64,000 bases of DNA from Neocallimastix lanati (nom. inval.) (Eukaryota; Neocallimastigomycota; Neocallimastigomycetes; Neocallimastigales; Neocallimastigaceae): contig JACVTC010000054.1 in assembly GCA_016946835.1 (NCBI GenBank), positions 182,001 to 246,000 on the forward strand. The letters run 5' to 3'. Below, piece after piece: positions 1-11,637 of the stretch. Position 1 is the first letter of the stretch; each line of letters opens with the position of its first letter. The notes beneath the pieces are model-generated. The model ran no database searches and was not told the DNA's origin. It saw nothing but the letters and a program-made list of their open reading frames with translations. The translations under genes were made by a program, and so were the position numbers.

Positions 1-78
1 TTTTTACAACTACCTTTAACTTTTGGTAATTCTTCAATTTGAACTTATATAACTAAAATTGATTTTTTTGGGGGGATT

Positions 79-113
<35 letters not shown>

Positions 114-474
114 GAATACGGAGAATTTGAAGGAACTTTATTTATTATATATATATATATTTTTATTTATTTTTTTATTTATTTTTTTTATTTATTTTTA
201 TTTTTGTTATTTATTTATTTTTTGATATTTTATTTAATTCTATTTTATTTTGTTTTTATAAATAGTACAAATTAAATTAAATGTTTAATTCTATTTAAAT
301 ATTTATCTATTTTATATATAACAAGGCAAATTGAAACATTTTAGCCGTATAATTTATAACAAATAAAATAAAATAAAATAAAACAATATCCACAAATAAT
401 TGATTTTATCAGAATTTATTAAAAATTATGCTATAGTCTTTATACTTTTTTGGGAATATCATCTATATTATTAA
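1..474. other. Distal flank of a PepD-type duplication unit (partial)
   Basis: No gene is seen. Landmarks recur in the same order in the 5' flank of PepD copy 3 (about 15,960-16,500): a TTTTGGTA/TTTTGATA block, then AAAATTGATTTTTTT, then a GGCAAATTGA(A/G)AC block, then ATCCACAAATAATT. This suggests the window begins inside another duplication unit whose gene lies to the left. Similarity was judged by eye in AT-rich DNA, so an alignment is needed to fix the ends. Confidence 0.45.
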
Positions 475-850
475 TTTTTTTTTTTTTTATATACTGAAGA
501 CTTTTGTCTCCCCCATATGGGCGTATGATTAACTGCCATACCAGTAAGGCGTCGGTTCTCTCAACTCCCCATAAGCAAAGAAACTCCATATAGAAGCACC
601 CTACGCGATCTTCATGGGGAAAGCAGAGCCCACTATAGGTGGCGTCCTTGCCATCCCAGAGGAGCTGGACACTGTAATCCTCTCAGACAAGGCTTAGGCA
701 ATGGGATTCTTAAAGTGTTAGAAATATAGAAAACATACCTACCTGAGTATCGTTTAACCTCTAACCTTTCACGTAAAACCCAGAGGGAAAAATCATGAAG
801 ACTTGATACTTACGGAGGTCGATCCAGAGACCTTTGAACTATATTATTAA
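463..850 (-). mobile_element. SINE-like or LINE-tail retroposon with 12-bp target-site duplication
   Basis: A 364-bp GC-richer block (475-838) is flanked by identical 12-bp direct repeats, CTATATTATTAA, at 463-474 and 839-850. A 14-nt poly-T (475-488) directly follows the left repeat. This is the layout expected of a minus-strand retroposon with a poly-A tail. No reading frame of useful length is present, so it is either a SINE or a 5'-truncated LINE 3' end. The internal sequence is not recognisably tRNA-, 5S- or 7SL-derived by eye. It interrupts the duplication-unit flank that lacks it at 16.5 kb. Confidence 0.6.
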
Positions 851-1222
851 AAAATTCAATATTATATATAATATTAATAGAAATTTAATGGGTGTAAATT
901 ATAATGAATATAAACAAATGAATTTTTTTTTTCTAGGTTTACAAATATTGATAATTCAATAAACATATTATTATTATATTACATATTTATCCATGTTAAA
1001 CACAAATAACATTGGGTTTAATTGAATAATAAGAGTTTTACTATACCAAGAAAGAAAGTGGGATCACCTTTTTTTGGAATAGAAACAATGGAAGCAGTAT
1101 TTCATTTCTGATGTTTGATTTCAAGAAAATTATTACGATTACCAATAAAATAAAATAAAATAAAAAAAGTATACTGACATTCAATACCATTGAATAAATG
1201 TTTTGAATCAAAAAAAAAAAAA

Positions 1223-1253
<31 letters not shown>

Positions 1254-1324
1254 AAAAAGGATTAAGCTGTATGATTTATGATGATTGTTTACATTAACCA
1301 TTGATATGCTGATTGTAGTTTAAA

Positions 1325-1358
<34 letters not shown>

Positions 1359-2145
1359 ATTGGATAATTAATTTAATTATCTCACTATTAAAATAGAATA
1401 TAATAAACATTTAAAATATTGGAATTTATATTATATATTTAATTACTTTTGGTTAAATAAATATAATAATAATAAAAATTAAAATAAAAAAATTTAAATA
1501 TTAAATATTAAATATTATATGTAATAATAATAATAATTATAATAATAATTATAATAATAATTATAATAATAATAAATAATAATAATAAATAAATAAATAA
1601 ATAAAAATAATAAGAAAATAAAAATAAAAAAAAAATTCAATTTTTATATGTTGAATATATTAAAAATAAAATTAAATAAAACATTAAATAAATTAATAAT
1701 GATAATATTAAAATAAATCAAAAATAAAGAATATAAAATAATATATATGTATATTAACATTTTTTTTAGTGTTGATAATAATTGTATTAATAAAAAAAAT
1801 ATAAAGTCTTGGATATATTGTTTTTTAATTTTAAATTATATTAATTAATTAATTAATTATTTATTTTTATTTTATTTTCCTTTTTTTTAAATGATTTTTA
1901 ATATCTTTTCTTTTTAATGAAAAAATTATTGTTAATTAAGTATTACAGTTAATAAAAAAAAGTCAACGTAAATAAAAAAAAACCTTTTGTTATAAGCATT
2001 AGTTTTATTCATATTTGTATATATTGCAGTGATTTTAAATCCTAGATTTCTATTATATTATTTTATTTTTTTTTTCAGATAATTCAATTAAGTTTATAAA
2101 TAATTATAAAAAAAAATCAAAACATTAAATCGTTTATTGCAGTTT
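851..2145. other. AT-rich intergenic DNA, continuing the duplication-unit flank
   Basis: No gene is supported. A TTCTAGGTTTACAAATATTGA-like block near 930 matches one near 16,900, supporting continued homology with the 5' flank of PepD copy 3. The rest is homopolymer runs and AAT/ATTT microsatellites. The last 100 bases before the PepD stop codon contain a GATTTTAAATCCTAGATTTC block that recurs downstream of copy 3 near 12,290. Confidence 0.4.
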
Positions 2146-3519
2146 TTAATTTTCAAGTTGTTTAATGTTACGAAGTAATTCAACAGTGTATTCCCAGGTG
2201 CTCTTAACTGTCTTAACTTCAACAGTTTCATTAATAGTGTGTGGATCATTAACGGTTGGTCCGTAACTAATGAATTGCATATCTGGATAGACAACAGCAA
2301 ATTCAGATAATTCAAGTCCACCTCCAACTTTACGAAGACTGATTGGTTTACCAAAGTGTTCTTGGTAAATGTTACGAGCATAGTTCATTAAAGCAGAATC
2401 TAATGGTGGATTCCATGGAGAGAAAGCACCATACTTTCTGGTGGTAAAACCAACCATACTACCTTCGAAGCCTGCAATGATATTGTCTGCTAATTTAGCA
2501 ATATTGTCATTGTTGAAACCACGAACTAAATATTCAATATTTAAGGTACCATCCTTCATGGTGATTGAACCAACATTGTTAGAAGTTTCGAAAATATCTT
2601 TAACAGTTTCACTCCATTCAGTGACACCTTGAGCAGCATTAGCAAGACCAGCAAAGACTGCTTTAGTTTGAACTTCTGTCATACTTTCCTTTAGAGTTTC
2701 AGTTTCAGCAATAGTTAATTCCATGTTTGGATCAACAGTAGCATATTTAGCTTTAACTTCAGCAACGTAAGTTTCCCATTTGGTTTCAAATTCAGCTTTT
2801 TGAGCTTCTGGAACAAGAACAGTAGCCTTAGAAGAAATAGAAATGACATTTGGGAATGAACCACCTTCAATAGCAGCAAGACGAAGATCAGAAATAGTAG
2901 CAAGGAAATCACCTAAGAGTTTAATAGCATTAGATCCACCATTAACAATAGCAACACCACTATGACCACCTGTTAAAACAGAAACTGAAAGATTGTAGGC
3001 AGCGTAATCACTTGGAGTTTCAGTGATGTTGTAGGTAAGAGTAGCAGCAACATCTAAACCACCAGCTGTACCAATACAAAGTTCACCATCGGTTTCCCAA
3101 TCAATATTCATCATATATTTACCCTTAAGAATTCCTGGAGTAAGAGCAATAGCACCACTGAATTCTTGTTCTTCATCCCAAGTGAAAAGACATTCTAATG
3201 GACCATGACTGATAGTTTTACTGTCAAGAATGGCAAGAACAATAGAAACACCATCCATAACATATTCAAGATCATGTTCTTTAGCGAAATCGGCAAAGAA
3301 ATAACCCATCTTTTCTTCATGTTGACTTGGACGTGGAACACCATTAACTTGTTTAAAAATTTTTAAAATATTTTCATAATCAAGAATTTCATTTTCAGTT
3401 GGAGCTGGAAGTTTATTTGGCTTATTATTTGGTCTTTGACGGAACCAGTCTAAATTCTTACTAGTACAAACAGCCACTAACATGGCCATGAAAATGGTAA
3501 TAAAATTTAAAGTTTTCAT
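2146..3519 (-). CDS. PepD-like secreted dipeptidase copy 1, with active-site deletion
   Basis: Intronless gene for 457 aa, closely related to the two full-length copies downstream and starting MKTLNFITIF with the same hydrophobic signal peptide. It belongs to the bacterial-type aminoacyl-histidine (Xaa-His) dipeptidase family of M20 metallopeptidases. Compared with copy 3 it lacks exactly 69 codons (207 bp) between YVMDG and VSIVLAIL. The lost segment contains THQDM and LGADDGIG, which hold the first metal-ligand His, the catalytic Asp and the bridging-metal Asp of the PepD family. The Glu pair in WDEEQEFSG, the Asp in MMNIDWET and the C-terminal His in NDPHTINE remain. The frame is otherwise intact, so the protein is probably secreted but without dipeptidase activity. 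A TGGT direct repeat sits at both deletion edges in the full-length copy. It may be a young pseudogene or a non-catalytic paralog. Confidence 0.85.
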   Translation of the reverse strand: MKTLNFITIFMAMLVAVCTSKNLDWFRQRPNNKPNKLPAPTENEILDYENILKIFKQVNGVPRPSQHEEKMGYFFADFAKEHDLEYVMDGVSIVLAILDSKTISHGPLECLFTWDEEQEFSGAIALTPGILKGKYMMNIDWETDGELCIGTAGGLDVAATLTYNITETPSDYAAYNLSVSVLTGGHSGVAIVNGGSNAIKLLGDFLATISDLRLAAIEGGSFPNVISISSKATVLVPEAQKAEFETKWETYVAEVKAKYATVDPNMELTIAETETLKESMTEVQTKAVFAGLANAAQGVTEWSETVKDIFETSNNVGSITMKDGTLNIEYLVRGFNNDNIAKLADNIIAGFEGSMVGFTTRKYGAFSPWNPPLDSALMNYARNIYQEHFGKPISLRKVGGGLELSEFAVVYPDMQFISYGPTVNDPHTINETVEVKTVKSTWEYTVELLRNIKQLEN

Positions 3520-6180
3520 TTTTTATACTTTTATATATAATTAATTTAGATATAATATTTTAAAAGTTAATTATAAAAGTATTAATTATAATTTTATAAA
3601 AAATAAAAAAAAAAATAAAAAAAAATAAAAAAAATAGAAAAAATTTACATCCCCCCAAAAAAATTAATATAGATTAAATCTTAAAAATATAATATTTATT
3701 TTTATTTTTATTTTTTTTTTTTATTTTATTTTATTTTTTTTTAATATTTAATATAATAATAATAGAAATTAAATATTTTTTTAAAAATAAAATTAATATA
3801 ATTATTGTTTATAGCAAAAAATAAATAAATAAATATTTTTTTTTATGAAAAAGAGTTTTATTAAATTAATATAAATGAATAAATAAATGAAAAAAAATAA
3901 TATTAATAAAAAGTAACTAACAAAAAGAATAAAAATTAAAAAAAAAGGTTGAAAATAACCCTTTAATTTATCATGTTTTAATATAATCCTATATTTTCAT
4001 ATATATGAAAAGGAATATAAATTATTTTAAAAATATTTTAAAAATTAATTGAACTAGCATTAAATAATTTAATAAAAGTATTAAAACTAAATAAATTTAA
4101 TATTAATAATAATTTAAGTTATATATATAAAAAAAAATCAAATTTAATTATTTATTTAGTTATTTATTTACTTTTTATTTATTTTATTTTATTTTATTTT
4201 TTTAATCAATTTTTATTTTTAATATAAAATAAAATTTTTACTCATAAAAAATCCTATTTTTGATGAAATAATGATATTATTTATCCAAATTTAATTATTA
4301 AAAATAAAAATATTATAATTTAAACATGGTATGTGCAACTAAAGTATTTATATTTTTATTAAATATTTTCTATATTTATTTTATTTTTTAATATTTGTAT
4401 ATTAATGTTTTATTGAATAAAAATTGAAAAAATGAACTGGAAAATTTATAAACAATAATAATGAATAGAGGCTTTAATTCATTACTTAAATAGAATTACA
4501 ATAAATATTAATAATAAGTTTTAAGTATTTTTATTTTTTATTTATTTATTAAAATCGTTAATAAATAAATAATTAGTATTATTAAAATATCACTTTTGAA
4601 TTTAATTAATAATATTTTTTTTAATGAATTATACAGCCATTATTTATTTTTTTAAGAAATAAAAATTAATAAATCTAATACTATTTTTCTAAAAATATAT
4701 TTTTTAAAATATTTTTTTTTTTTTTTAAATAAAGATGTAACTTATTTATTAAATATATATGATATAATAAAATTATGTTAAATATTTATTAATTAATAAA
4801 TCAAGAATAATAAATTAGGCTTTCCATGTCAAAATACATGTACTACCTTTTTTTCAACTACAATAAACTTTTGGTACGTCATTTATTTAAAATTATGACA
4901 ATAGTTTTGATTTATTTATTTTTTTTTTTTTAAAAATGTAATTATACATGAAAAATATATATTTAAAAATTTTTGATATATATTTTTATATATCAATATA
5001 AAATTAAAAAATTTTTTATATTATAAATAATAATTTAATCATAAAAAACTCAATAATAAATAGTAATTAAAATTCCGTAAAAAATAATTATTAACTAAAA
5101 TTATATATATATTAATTATTAAATAGTAATTAAAATTCCGTAAATAATTATTAAACAATAATTAAAAATATATAAATAATAATTATTAAATAGTAATTAA
5201 AATTATATAAATCAGTCATCACATCACTAATACATGGATATTTGTGTAACTTTTTTAATATCACTTTAATTTAACCCATTTTTATATCAACTATTCAAAA
5301 TAAAATAGAATAAAGTTTAAAGGAATTTTTTAATAATAAAATTTTATTAAATAACTTTTTTTTTTTTTTTTTTTTTTTTTAATCGTTCAACATGGTCAAA
5401 AACATGTTCAGATATCCTCAAACTAGCTAGGTTTGCAAATGCTAAAAACACTATCATTTATATTAATTCATAGCTGTTTTATTGTTTATTTAATTCTGGA
5501 ACGTGTATAAATAAATGAACAACATACCAGTTTTATTCAATATTAACGATATATGCATATATGTTAATATATATATCGATATAGCTATAAAAATACAGGT
5601 TTTATCGTCAATTAGCAATATGTGTTTTTATCGTCATTTATGTTAAATCAGAGCTGTTTTGTTAATTGAATTATGCACGTTTTTTTTAATACATTAAAAT
5701 TAAAATAATATGTTTATTATAAGCATATAGTTTTTTTCAATACAATTTTTTTTTTATTATATAATTAACAGGTATAAATTTTAATTAATCTTTAACATAT
5801 ATATATTTTTTCCATGTTATTTATATAACTTGTGTATTTAATTGAAAAATCATATAAAATAATTTTTTTTTTTAATTGATAGATATAAATATTTTTAATT
5901 ATAAATATATTTTATTTTTAATATATCCCTTTCATATATCATAACAAAGTTAATTAAATATCATAGCCAAGTACAATACTATAAATTTTTAATAACAATT
6001 CTATAATTTAAAAAAAAAATATAAAAATTATAAAATAATAATAATACTAATATATATATATTTTTCTGTAGAAATGAACATTATTATAAATGATTTTTTT
6101 TTTTTAATAAATATAATTTTATTAAATATTTTTTTTATTTAATAATATATTTATTTTTAATAATATTTTTTTTTATATTT
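3520..6180. other. 5' flank of PepD copy 1 (duplicated with the copy 3 flank)
   Basis: No gene is seen. The promoter-proximal sequence (TTATACTTTT just upstream of the ATG on the minus strand) and a series of blocks farther out recur in the same order upstream of copy 3: GGAATATAAA near 4,010 and 14,650; CTTTAATTCATT(A/G)CTTAAATAG near 4,470 and 15,630; TTTAACCCATTTTTATATCA near 5,270 and 17,300; AATTAACAGG near 5,765 and 17,550. About 330 bp (5,380-5,710), preceded by poly-T, appear to be extra in this copy. That stretch contains two related AGCTGTTTT segments. Confidence 0.5.
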
Positions 6181-6184
6181 ATTT

Positions 6185-6550
6185 ATTTCGTGTGTGTACC
6201 GCCCTTTGTTTCAGTCCCCCCTCAAAGGCAGCAGGAATATTGAGGTAGTTACAACATTTCTAATAGGCAGATAATGTCCCTGCTGGACGGCTTTACTAAG
6301 TGTTTAGCATTGGCACACTGATATGTATATTATTGTTGAGAATTTTTATAATACCCTTTTTCTCAGAGTACCACACCAGTTCTTAACTTCCCTTCGAAGT
6401 GAGGTCAGTATAACCCAACTCAATGAGATACATACCAGCCCTAGGCAGAGGTGTAACGACGTGTTGTGAGGGGTAACGCTATACTGGTATGTCATATATC
6501 ATCACTCCTACAGTAATTACTTTTGGGGCACTAATGAGAGATGGATATCT
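6185..6550. other. GC-richer island with a predicted hairpin, no ORF
   Basis: This 360-bp island is clearly less AT-rich than its surroundings and has no long reading frame. Between about 6,430 and 6,495 the inverted pair CATACCAG / CTGGTATG encloses a second pair, CCCT / AGGG, so the segment can fold into a nested stem. Its reverse complement shares a TGNCATACCAGTANNGCGT motif with the retroposon at 475-838. It could be a related retroposon or a structured RNA. No clear target-site duplication was found. Confidence 0.35.
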
Positions 6551-7093
6551 ATTATATATGTGTTTATGGATTTTTTAACATTTATTTGATTATTATTTAA
6601 ATATTAGGTCTAATTTTTTTATTATTATTTTAAAACATAATAAGTACTAAAAAAAAATTAACTAATTAATTTTTATTTTAATATTGTAAAGTATAAATAT
6701 AAAATATCATTAATTATATAATTTTAAAATTATGTTTAACTTTTTTTTTTTGAATATTTAATAATGTAAATTTTAGTACATATAATGTAATTTTTATTTT
6801 TCATTATTTTTTTAGCTACAAAAAAAAAAAGTTGTTGCTTCAGTTATAAACATTAAAAATGAAAGCTTTCATAGATTGTAGTATCTTTAAGTACGTGTCT
6901 TATTGATTATGATAATTACTTGTAATAATGTTTTTAACCTAAACTAAATGGTAAATAATTTTTATTCTACATTATAATCAAAAGTTTTTAAAGAGGTATT
7001 ATATTTAGAAAAAAAAAATTTTAGATGGTAAAGATTGTTGAAATTATAGAAAAATCTATTGAAATTTTTTTAAAAAATAATTATAAAATAATA

Positions 7094-7137
<44 letters not shown>

Positions 7138-8903
7138 TTAAATGATTGAATATAGATAGATAAGTATGTTTTGTAGGGTAATATTAACATATGTTGTACA
7201 TAAAGTTATAATAATGAAATATATATATATATGTATATATATCTTTTTTTTTTTTTTTTTGTAATCAAATATCATCAGAATACCTTCTTCAAAAAATGTT
7301 TCAACATTTAGAGTAGTAGTATTTATAATCCAAATTTTTCTAAAATCTAATACCTCTCCAAAAACTTTTGATTACCCTAGAGAATAATATTTTTTATTGA
7401 CATATTCACATTCAGTTCATGCAATATAGTCAAAACTGTTTTTATATATTAATTAAATTAAAAAAAAAAAAAAAATTCATCCTACTAGAAATCTTCCAAA
7501 AAAAAAATTTGAAAAATATAAAATTATTTTGTAGAATTGAATATATTATAAAATATAATTATTTAAAATTTTTTAAAATTATTTTCTCTGTATAATAAAC
7601 TAAGCAATATTTATTAATATAAATTAAAAAAAAAAAAAAAATAATTACAATTACATAAATATATTAAAGATAAATATAATAAAAAATATATTTATTTATT
7701 ATTATAAAAATTTATATTCATTTATTATGAAATTTTTTAAAACTATGATTTTTCAATTTAAGTACAAAGTTATTTATGTTTAACAACTAATAAAAAAATA
7801 AATATATAAAGAGACTATATTAAGTTACAGCTTGTATAAAAAAATTTATAAAATTATATTATAAAAATTTTGTTTTATTATTATTTAATTCTAATTTATT
7901 AAAAAAAAAAGGTATTTTATAAAATTAAATAACTACGATTATTTTTAAATTGCTATTTCTTTTTTATATTATTGAAATATGATTAAAAATTTATTTAGTA
8001 TTATTATTGAAATTATTATGATATGACTTAACTTCGTTAAAATATTAAAGGGTTAAATTAAAGTAATATTAAATAGTTACACAAATAATTAATATTAGTG
8101 ATTAATTTATAGAATTAATACTAGTATTAATAATAATTATCATAAAATTTTAATTAGCATTAAATAATTATAATTAGGTATATATAATTTAATATAGATT
8201 AATAATAATTTTATCATGTAATATTAATAATATTAAAAATAAAAATAAAAATAAAAATAAAAATAATAATAAAAATTTCTATTTATATATCTTTATATAT
8301 AAAATGACTTTATAAACTGTAAAAATATTTGAAAAGATTAACATTTTAAATTAAAATTAAAATTTTGGTCAAAGATTATTTTTTCATCATTTATAACATA
8401 AAAAAATAAAAAAATATTTAAATATATATAGTTAATTTTAATTATTTTATTATTTTAAATAATGAAATTAAAATTTATATAATTCCAAACTTTATAAATT
8501 ATATAAATATTATTTATTATTATTTTTAAGATATTTCTAATCTTATTTTTTATGATAAAAAAATTTTTTTTGTTATTTACAACTAATTATTAATTATAAA
8601 TATCGTAAAAAACATTATTATATTAATTAAATTTTAATTAAAAAAAAAAAAAAAAAAATTATAATAATGAACAATACATTTTTTAATATATTGAAAATTT
8701 AATTCCTATTTTATTTTATTTTATTTTATTTTTTTTTTGGAAATTTTTAAAAACTATATAAATATACAGATCTGTTCTATTTTTTTTATTATAAAAATAT
8801 AAACAATATTTTTGTAATTAATTTAAAATAATATACTTAAATTAATTATATATAAATAAAAATATAAAACAATACATAAAAATATATAAAAAAATTATCA
8901 ACA
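6551..8903. other. AT-rich intergenic DNA with inverted repeats
   Basis: No gene is supported. It contains a 41-nt poly-A run (7,095-7,135) and a set of related inverted blocks described separately (about 6,970-7,380). The last 150 bases before PepD copy 2 form its promoter and 5' leader, which shows no obvious similarity to the leaders of copies 1 and 3 apart from A-richness. Confidence 0.5.
7261..7376. repeat. Short element bounded by GTAATCAAA / TTTGATTAC inverted repeats
   Basis: GTAATCAAA at the left end and TTTGATTAC at the right end form perfect 9-bp terminal inverted repeats of a 116-bp segment. A further inverted copy of the right end occurs at about 6,975-7,010 (ATAATCAAAAGTTTTT, then AGAGGTATTA), giving a larger imperfect inverted repeat of about 35 bp that spans 400 bp. 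This may be a MITE-like or foldback element. GTAATCAAATAT also occurs once near 18,560. Confidence 0.35.
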
Positions 8904-10475
8904 ATGAAATCTTTAACTTTTATTACCATTTTCATGGCCATGTTAGTGGCTGTCTGTACTAGTAAGAATGTAGACAGATTCTTTAAAAGACCAAATAAAC
9001 CAGGTAAACTTCCTGTACCTTCTAAAATTCCAAGTTATGAAAATGTTTTAAAATTCTTCAAACAAGTTAATGGTGTTCCACGTCCAAGTCAACATGAAGA
9101 AAAAATGGGTTATTTCCTTGCCGATTTCGCTAAAAAGCGCGGTCTTAAATATGTTATGGATGGTAAAAACGTCATTATCTACAAAAAAGCTACTAAGGGT
9201 ATGGAAGGAACTCCAATGATTACTTTACAAACTCATCAAGATATGGTTTGTGTTGCAAAGGATGGTTATGAAATTGATTTCTTAGAACAAGGTATTGAAA
9301 GTTACAATGATGGTATTTACATCAGAAGTAAGGATAATAATACTTCTCTTGGTGCTGATGATGGTATTGGTGTTTCTATTGTTCTTGCCATTCTTGACAG
9401 TAAAACTATCAGTCATGGTCCATTAGAATGTCTTTTCACTTGGGATGAAGAACAAGAATTCAGTGGTGCTATTGCTCTTACTCCAGGAATTCTTAAAGGT
9501 AAATATATGATGAATATTGATTGGGAAACCGATGGTGAACTTTGTATTGGTACAGCTGGTGGTTTAGATGTTGCTGCTAATCTTGCCTACAACATCACTG
9601 AAACTCCAAGTGGTTATGCTGCCTACAATCTTTCTGTTTCTGGTTTAACAGGTGGTCATAGTGGTGTTGCTATTGTTAATGGTGGATCTAATGCTATTAA
9701 ACTCTTAGGTGATTTCCTTGCTACTATTTCTGATCTTCGTCTTGCTGCTATTGAAGGTGGTTCATTCCCAAATGTTATTTCTATTTCTTCTAAGGCTACT
9801 GTTCTTGTTCCAGAAACTCAAAAAGCTGAATTTGAAACTAAATGGAAGAAATATGTTGCTGAAGTTAAAGCTAAATATGCTACTGCTGATCCAAACATGG
9901 AATTAACTATTGTTGAAACTGAAACTCCAAAGGAAAGTATGACTGAAGTTCAAACTAAAGCAGTCTTTGCTGGTCTTGCTAATGCTGCTCAAGGTGTCAC
10001 TGAATGGAGTGAAACTGTTAAAGATATTTTCGAAACTTCTAACAATGTTGGTCCAATCACCATGAAAGATGGTACCTTAAACATTGAATATTTAGTTCGT
10101 GGTTTCAACAATGACAATATTGCTAAATTAGCAGACAATATCATTGCAGGCTTCGAAGGTAGTAAGGTTGGTTTCACTACTAGAAAGTATGGTGCTTTCT
10201 CTCCATGGAATCCATCATTAGATTCTGCTTTAATGAACTATGCTCGTAACATTTACCAAGAACACTTTGGTAAACCAATCAGTCTTCGTAAAGTTGGAGG
10301 TGGACTTGAATTATCTGAATTTGCTGTTGTCTATCCAGACATGCAATTCATTAGTTACGGACCAACTGTTAATGATCCACACACTATTAATGAAACTGTT
10401 GAAGTTAAGACGGTTAAGAGCACCTGGGAATACACTGTTGAATTACTTCGTAACATTAAACAACTTGAAAACTAA
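8904..10475 (+). CDS. Secreted PepD-like aminoacyl-histidine dipeptidase, copy 2
   Basis: Intronless, 523 aa. Residues 1-20 (MKSLTFITIF, then a hydrophobic stretch MAMLVAVCTS) form a signal peptide absent from bacterial cytosolic PepD. The rest is a full M20-type dipeptidase: VPRPSQHEE near residue 58, THQDM (H111, D113), LGADDGIG (D152), WDEEQEFSG (E182, E183), MMNIDWET (D206) and NDPHTINE (H493). This is the complete set of di-metal ligands and catalytic acids expected from characterised PepD enzymes. It should hydrolyse dipeptides, typically Xaa-His, outside the cell or in the secretory pathway. It lacks introns, resembles bacterial enzymes and is more GC-rich than surrounding DNA, all consistent with horizontal acquisition from bacteria followed by addition of a secretion signal. 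It is divergent from copy 1 and convergent with copy 3. Its N-terminal linker (residues 20-50) differs from the other copies. Confidence 0.92.
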   Translation: MKSLTFITIFMAMLVAVCTSKNVDRFFKRPNKPGKLPVPSKIPSYENVLKFFKQVNGVPRPSQHEEKMGYFLADFAKKRGLKYVMDGKNVIIYKKATKGMEGTPMITLQTHQDMVCVAKDGYEIDFLEQGIESYNDGIYIRSKDNNTSLGADDGIGVSIVLAILDSKTISHGPLECLFTWDEEQEFSGAIALTPGILKGKYMMNIDWETDGELCIGTAGGLDVAANLAYNITETPSGYAAYNLSVSGLTGGHSGVAIVNGGSNAIKLLGDFLATISDLRLAAIEGGSFPNVISISSKATVLVPETQKAEFETKWKKYVAEVKAKYATADPNMELTIVETETPKESMTEVQTKAVFAGLANAAQGVTEWSETVKDIFETSNNVGPITMKDGTLNIEYLVRGFNNDNIAKLADNIIAGFEGSKVGFTTRKYGAFSPWNPSLDSALMNYARNIYQEHFGKPISLRKVGGGLELSEFAVVYPDMQFISYGPTVNDPHTINETVEVKTVKSTWEYTVELLRNIKQLEN

Positions 10476-10707
10476 AAACTGTAATAACAGTAGAATATTT
10501 TTGAGATTCTTATTAATTTAAATATTAAATTATACTATCTAAAAAAATATATAGAAACTATAAATATTATAGAAATTCTAAGGTTAAAATAACTTCTAAT
10601 TATATAAAAAATTCTTATGTTTATGATATTAATTTTTATTAAAAAAATTTTTGAAAAATAATTTTAAATTAAAAAAAAAAAATTAAATCAATGATAATAA
10701 GAATTAA

Positions 10708-10814
<107 letters not shown>

Positions 10815-11637
10815 TATAGAATGTTGAACTATAAAATAAATGTACAGATTAAAATAACTATAAAGTATATATTTTAATATTTATGGATGTATTTTTTTTT
10901 TTTTTTTGATAAAAAAAAAATATTGAAATTATTATAAAAAATATAAAAAATAAAATAAATAAATAAATAAAATAAAATAAAAATAAATAAAAAATTAAAA
11001 TATTTTAAATTATAAGATATTTTACTATTTAAAGTTTCTCAGAGGCATATATTAATAAAGAATAAAGATTAAATTAAAATATAATGTAACTTTTTTTTTT
11101 TTTTATTTATTCATACTATTATTATCACTACTAAAAACATATAAAGTTTACAATTTTTCAATATGAATTAATAAAAATTTTATTTCATATAAATATTTAA
11201 ATTGACAATAAATAATTAAGAATTATTAATAAAAATAAATAAATAAATAAAAGATAAAAAAAAACAAATATTATCTATACTTAATTTATTTTTATTTGTT
11301 GTTTCATTTATAATTATAATCATTTTATTAAATATAATAATATTTTTATTTTATTTCTGTTATCTTTCTAATTATTAAGCATATAAAAAATTGAACAAAC
11401 CTTTTAATATTTTTAATTTTTAATATATTATTTTTATATAATAAAAAATATATATATATATGTATTTTTAATTAAAATTTTTTATTTTTATGCAGGCATA
11501 TTTTTACTCATATATTACACTCATACATAGATATGCTACTTTTACATTATTTTCACATTTTTCACTACTATCTACAAAATACCCATATATCAAAAAACAT
11601 ATTTATAATATAATGAAGCTAAAGATATATAGTGTAT

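Noticed and set aside
789-838. GATACTTACGGAGG resembling the 5' end of U1 snRNA (ATACTTAC)
   Set aside because: Only the first eight bases fit; no Sm site or stem-loops of U1 follow, and it lies inside the retroposon.
1041-1301. Phe/Ile-rich open frame on the minus strand
   Set aside because: Low-complexity translation of poly-A/T sequence with no motif; not a gene.
2094-3100. Other open frames on both strands overlapping PepD copy 1, with equivalents over copies 2 and 3
   Set aside because: Out-of-frame shadows of the dipeptidase genes. They recur only because the genes are duplicated.
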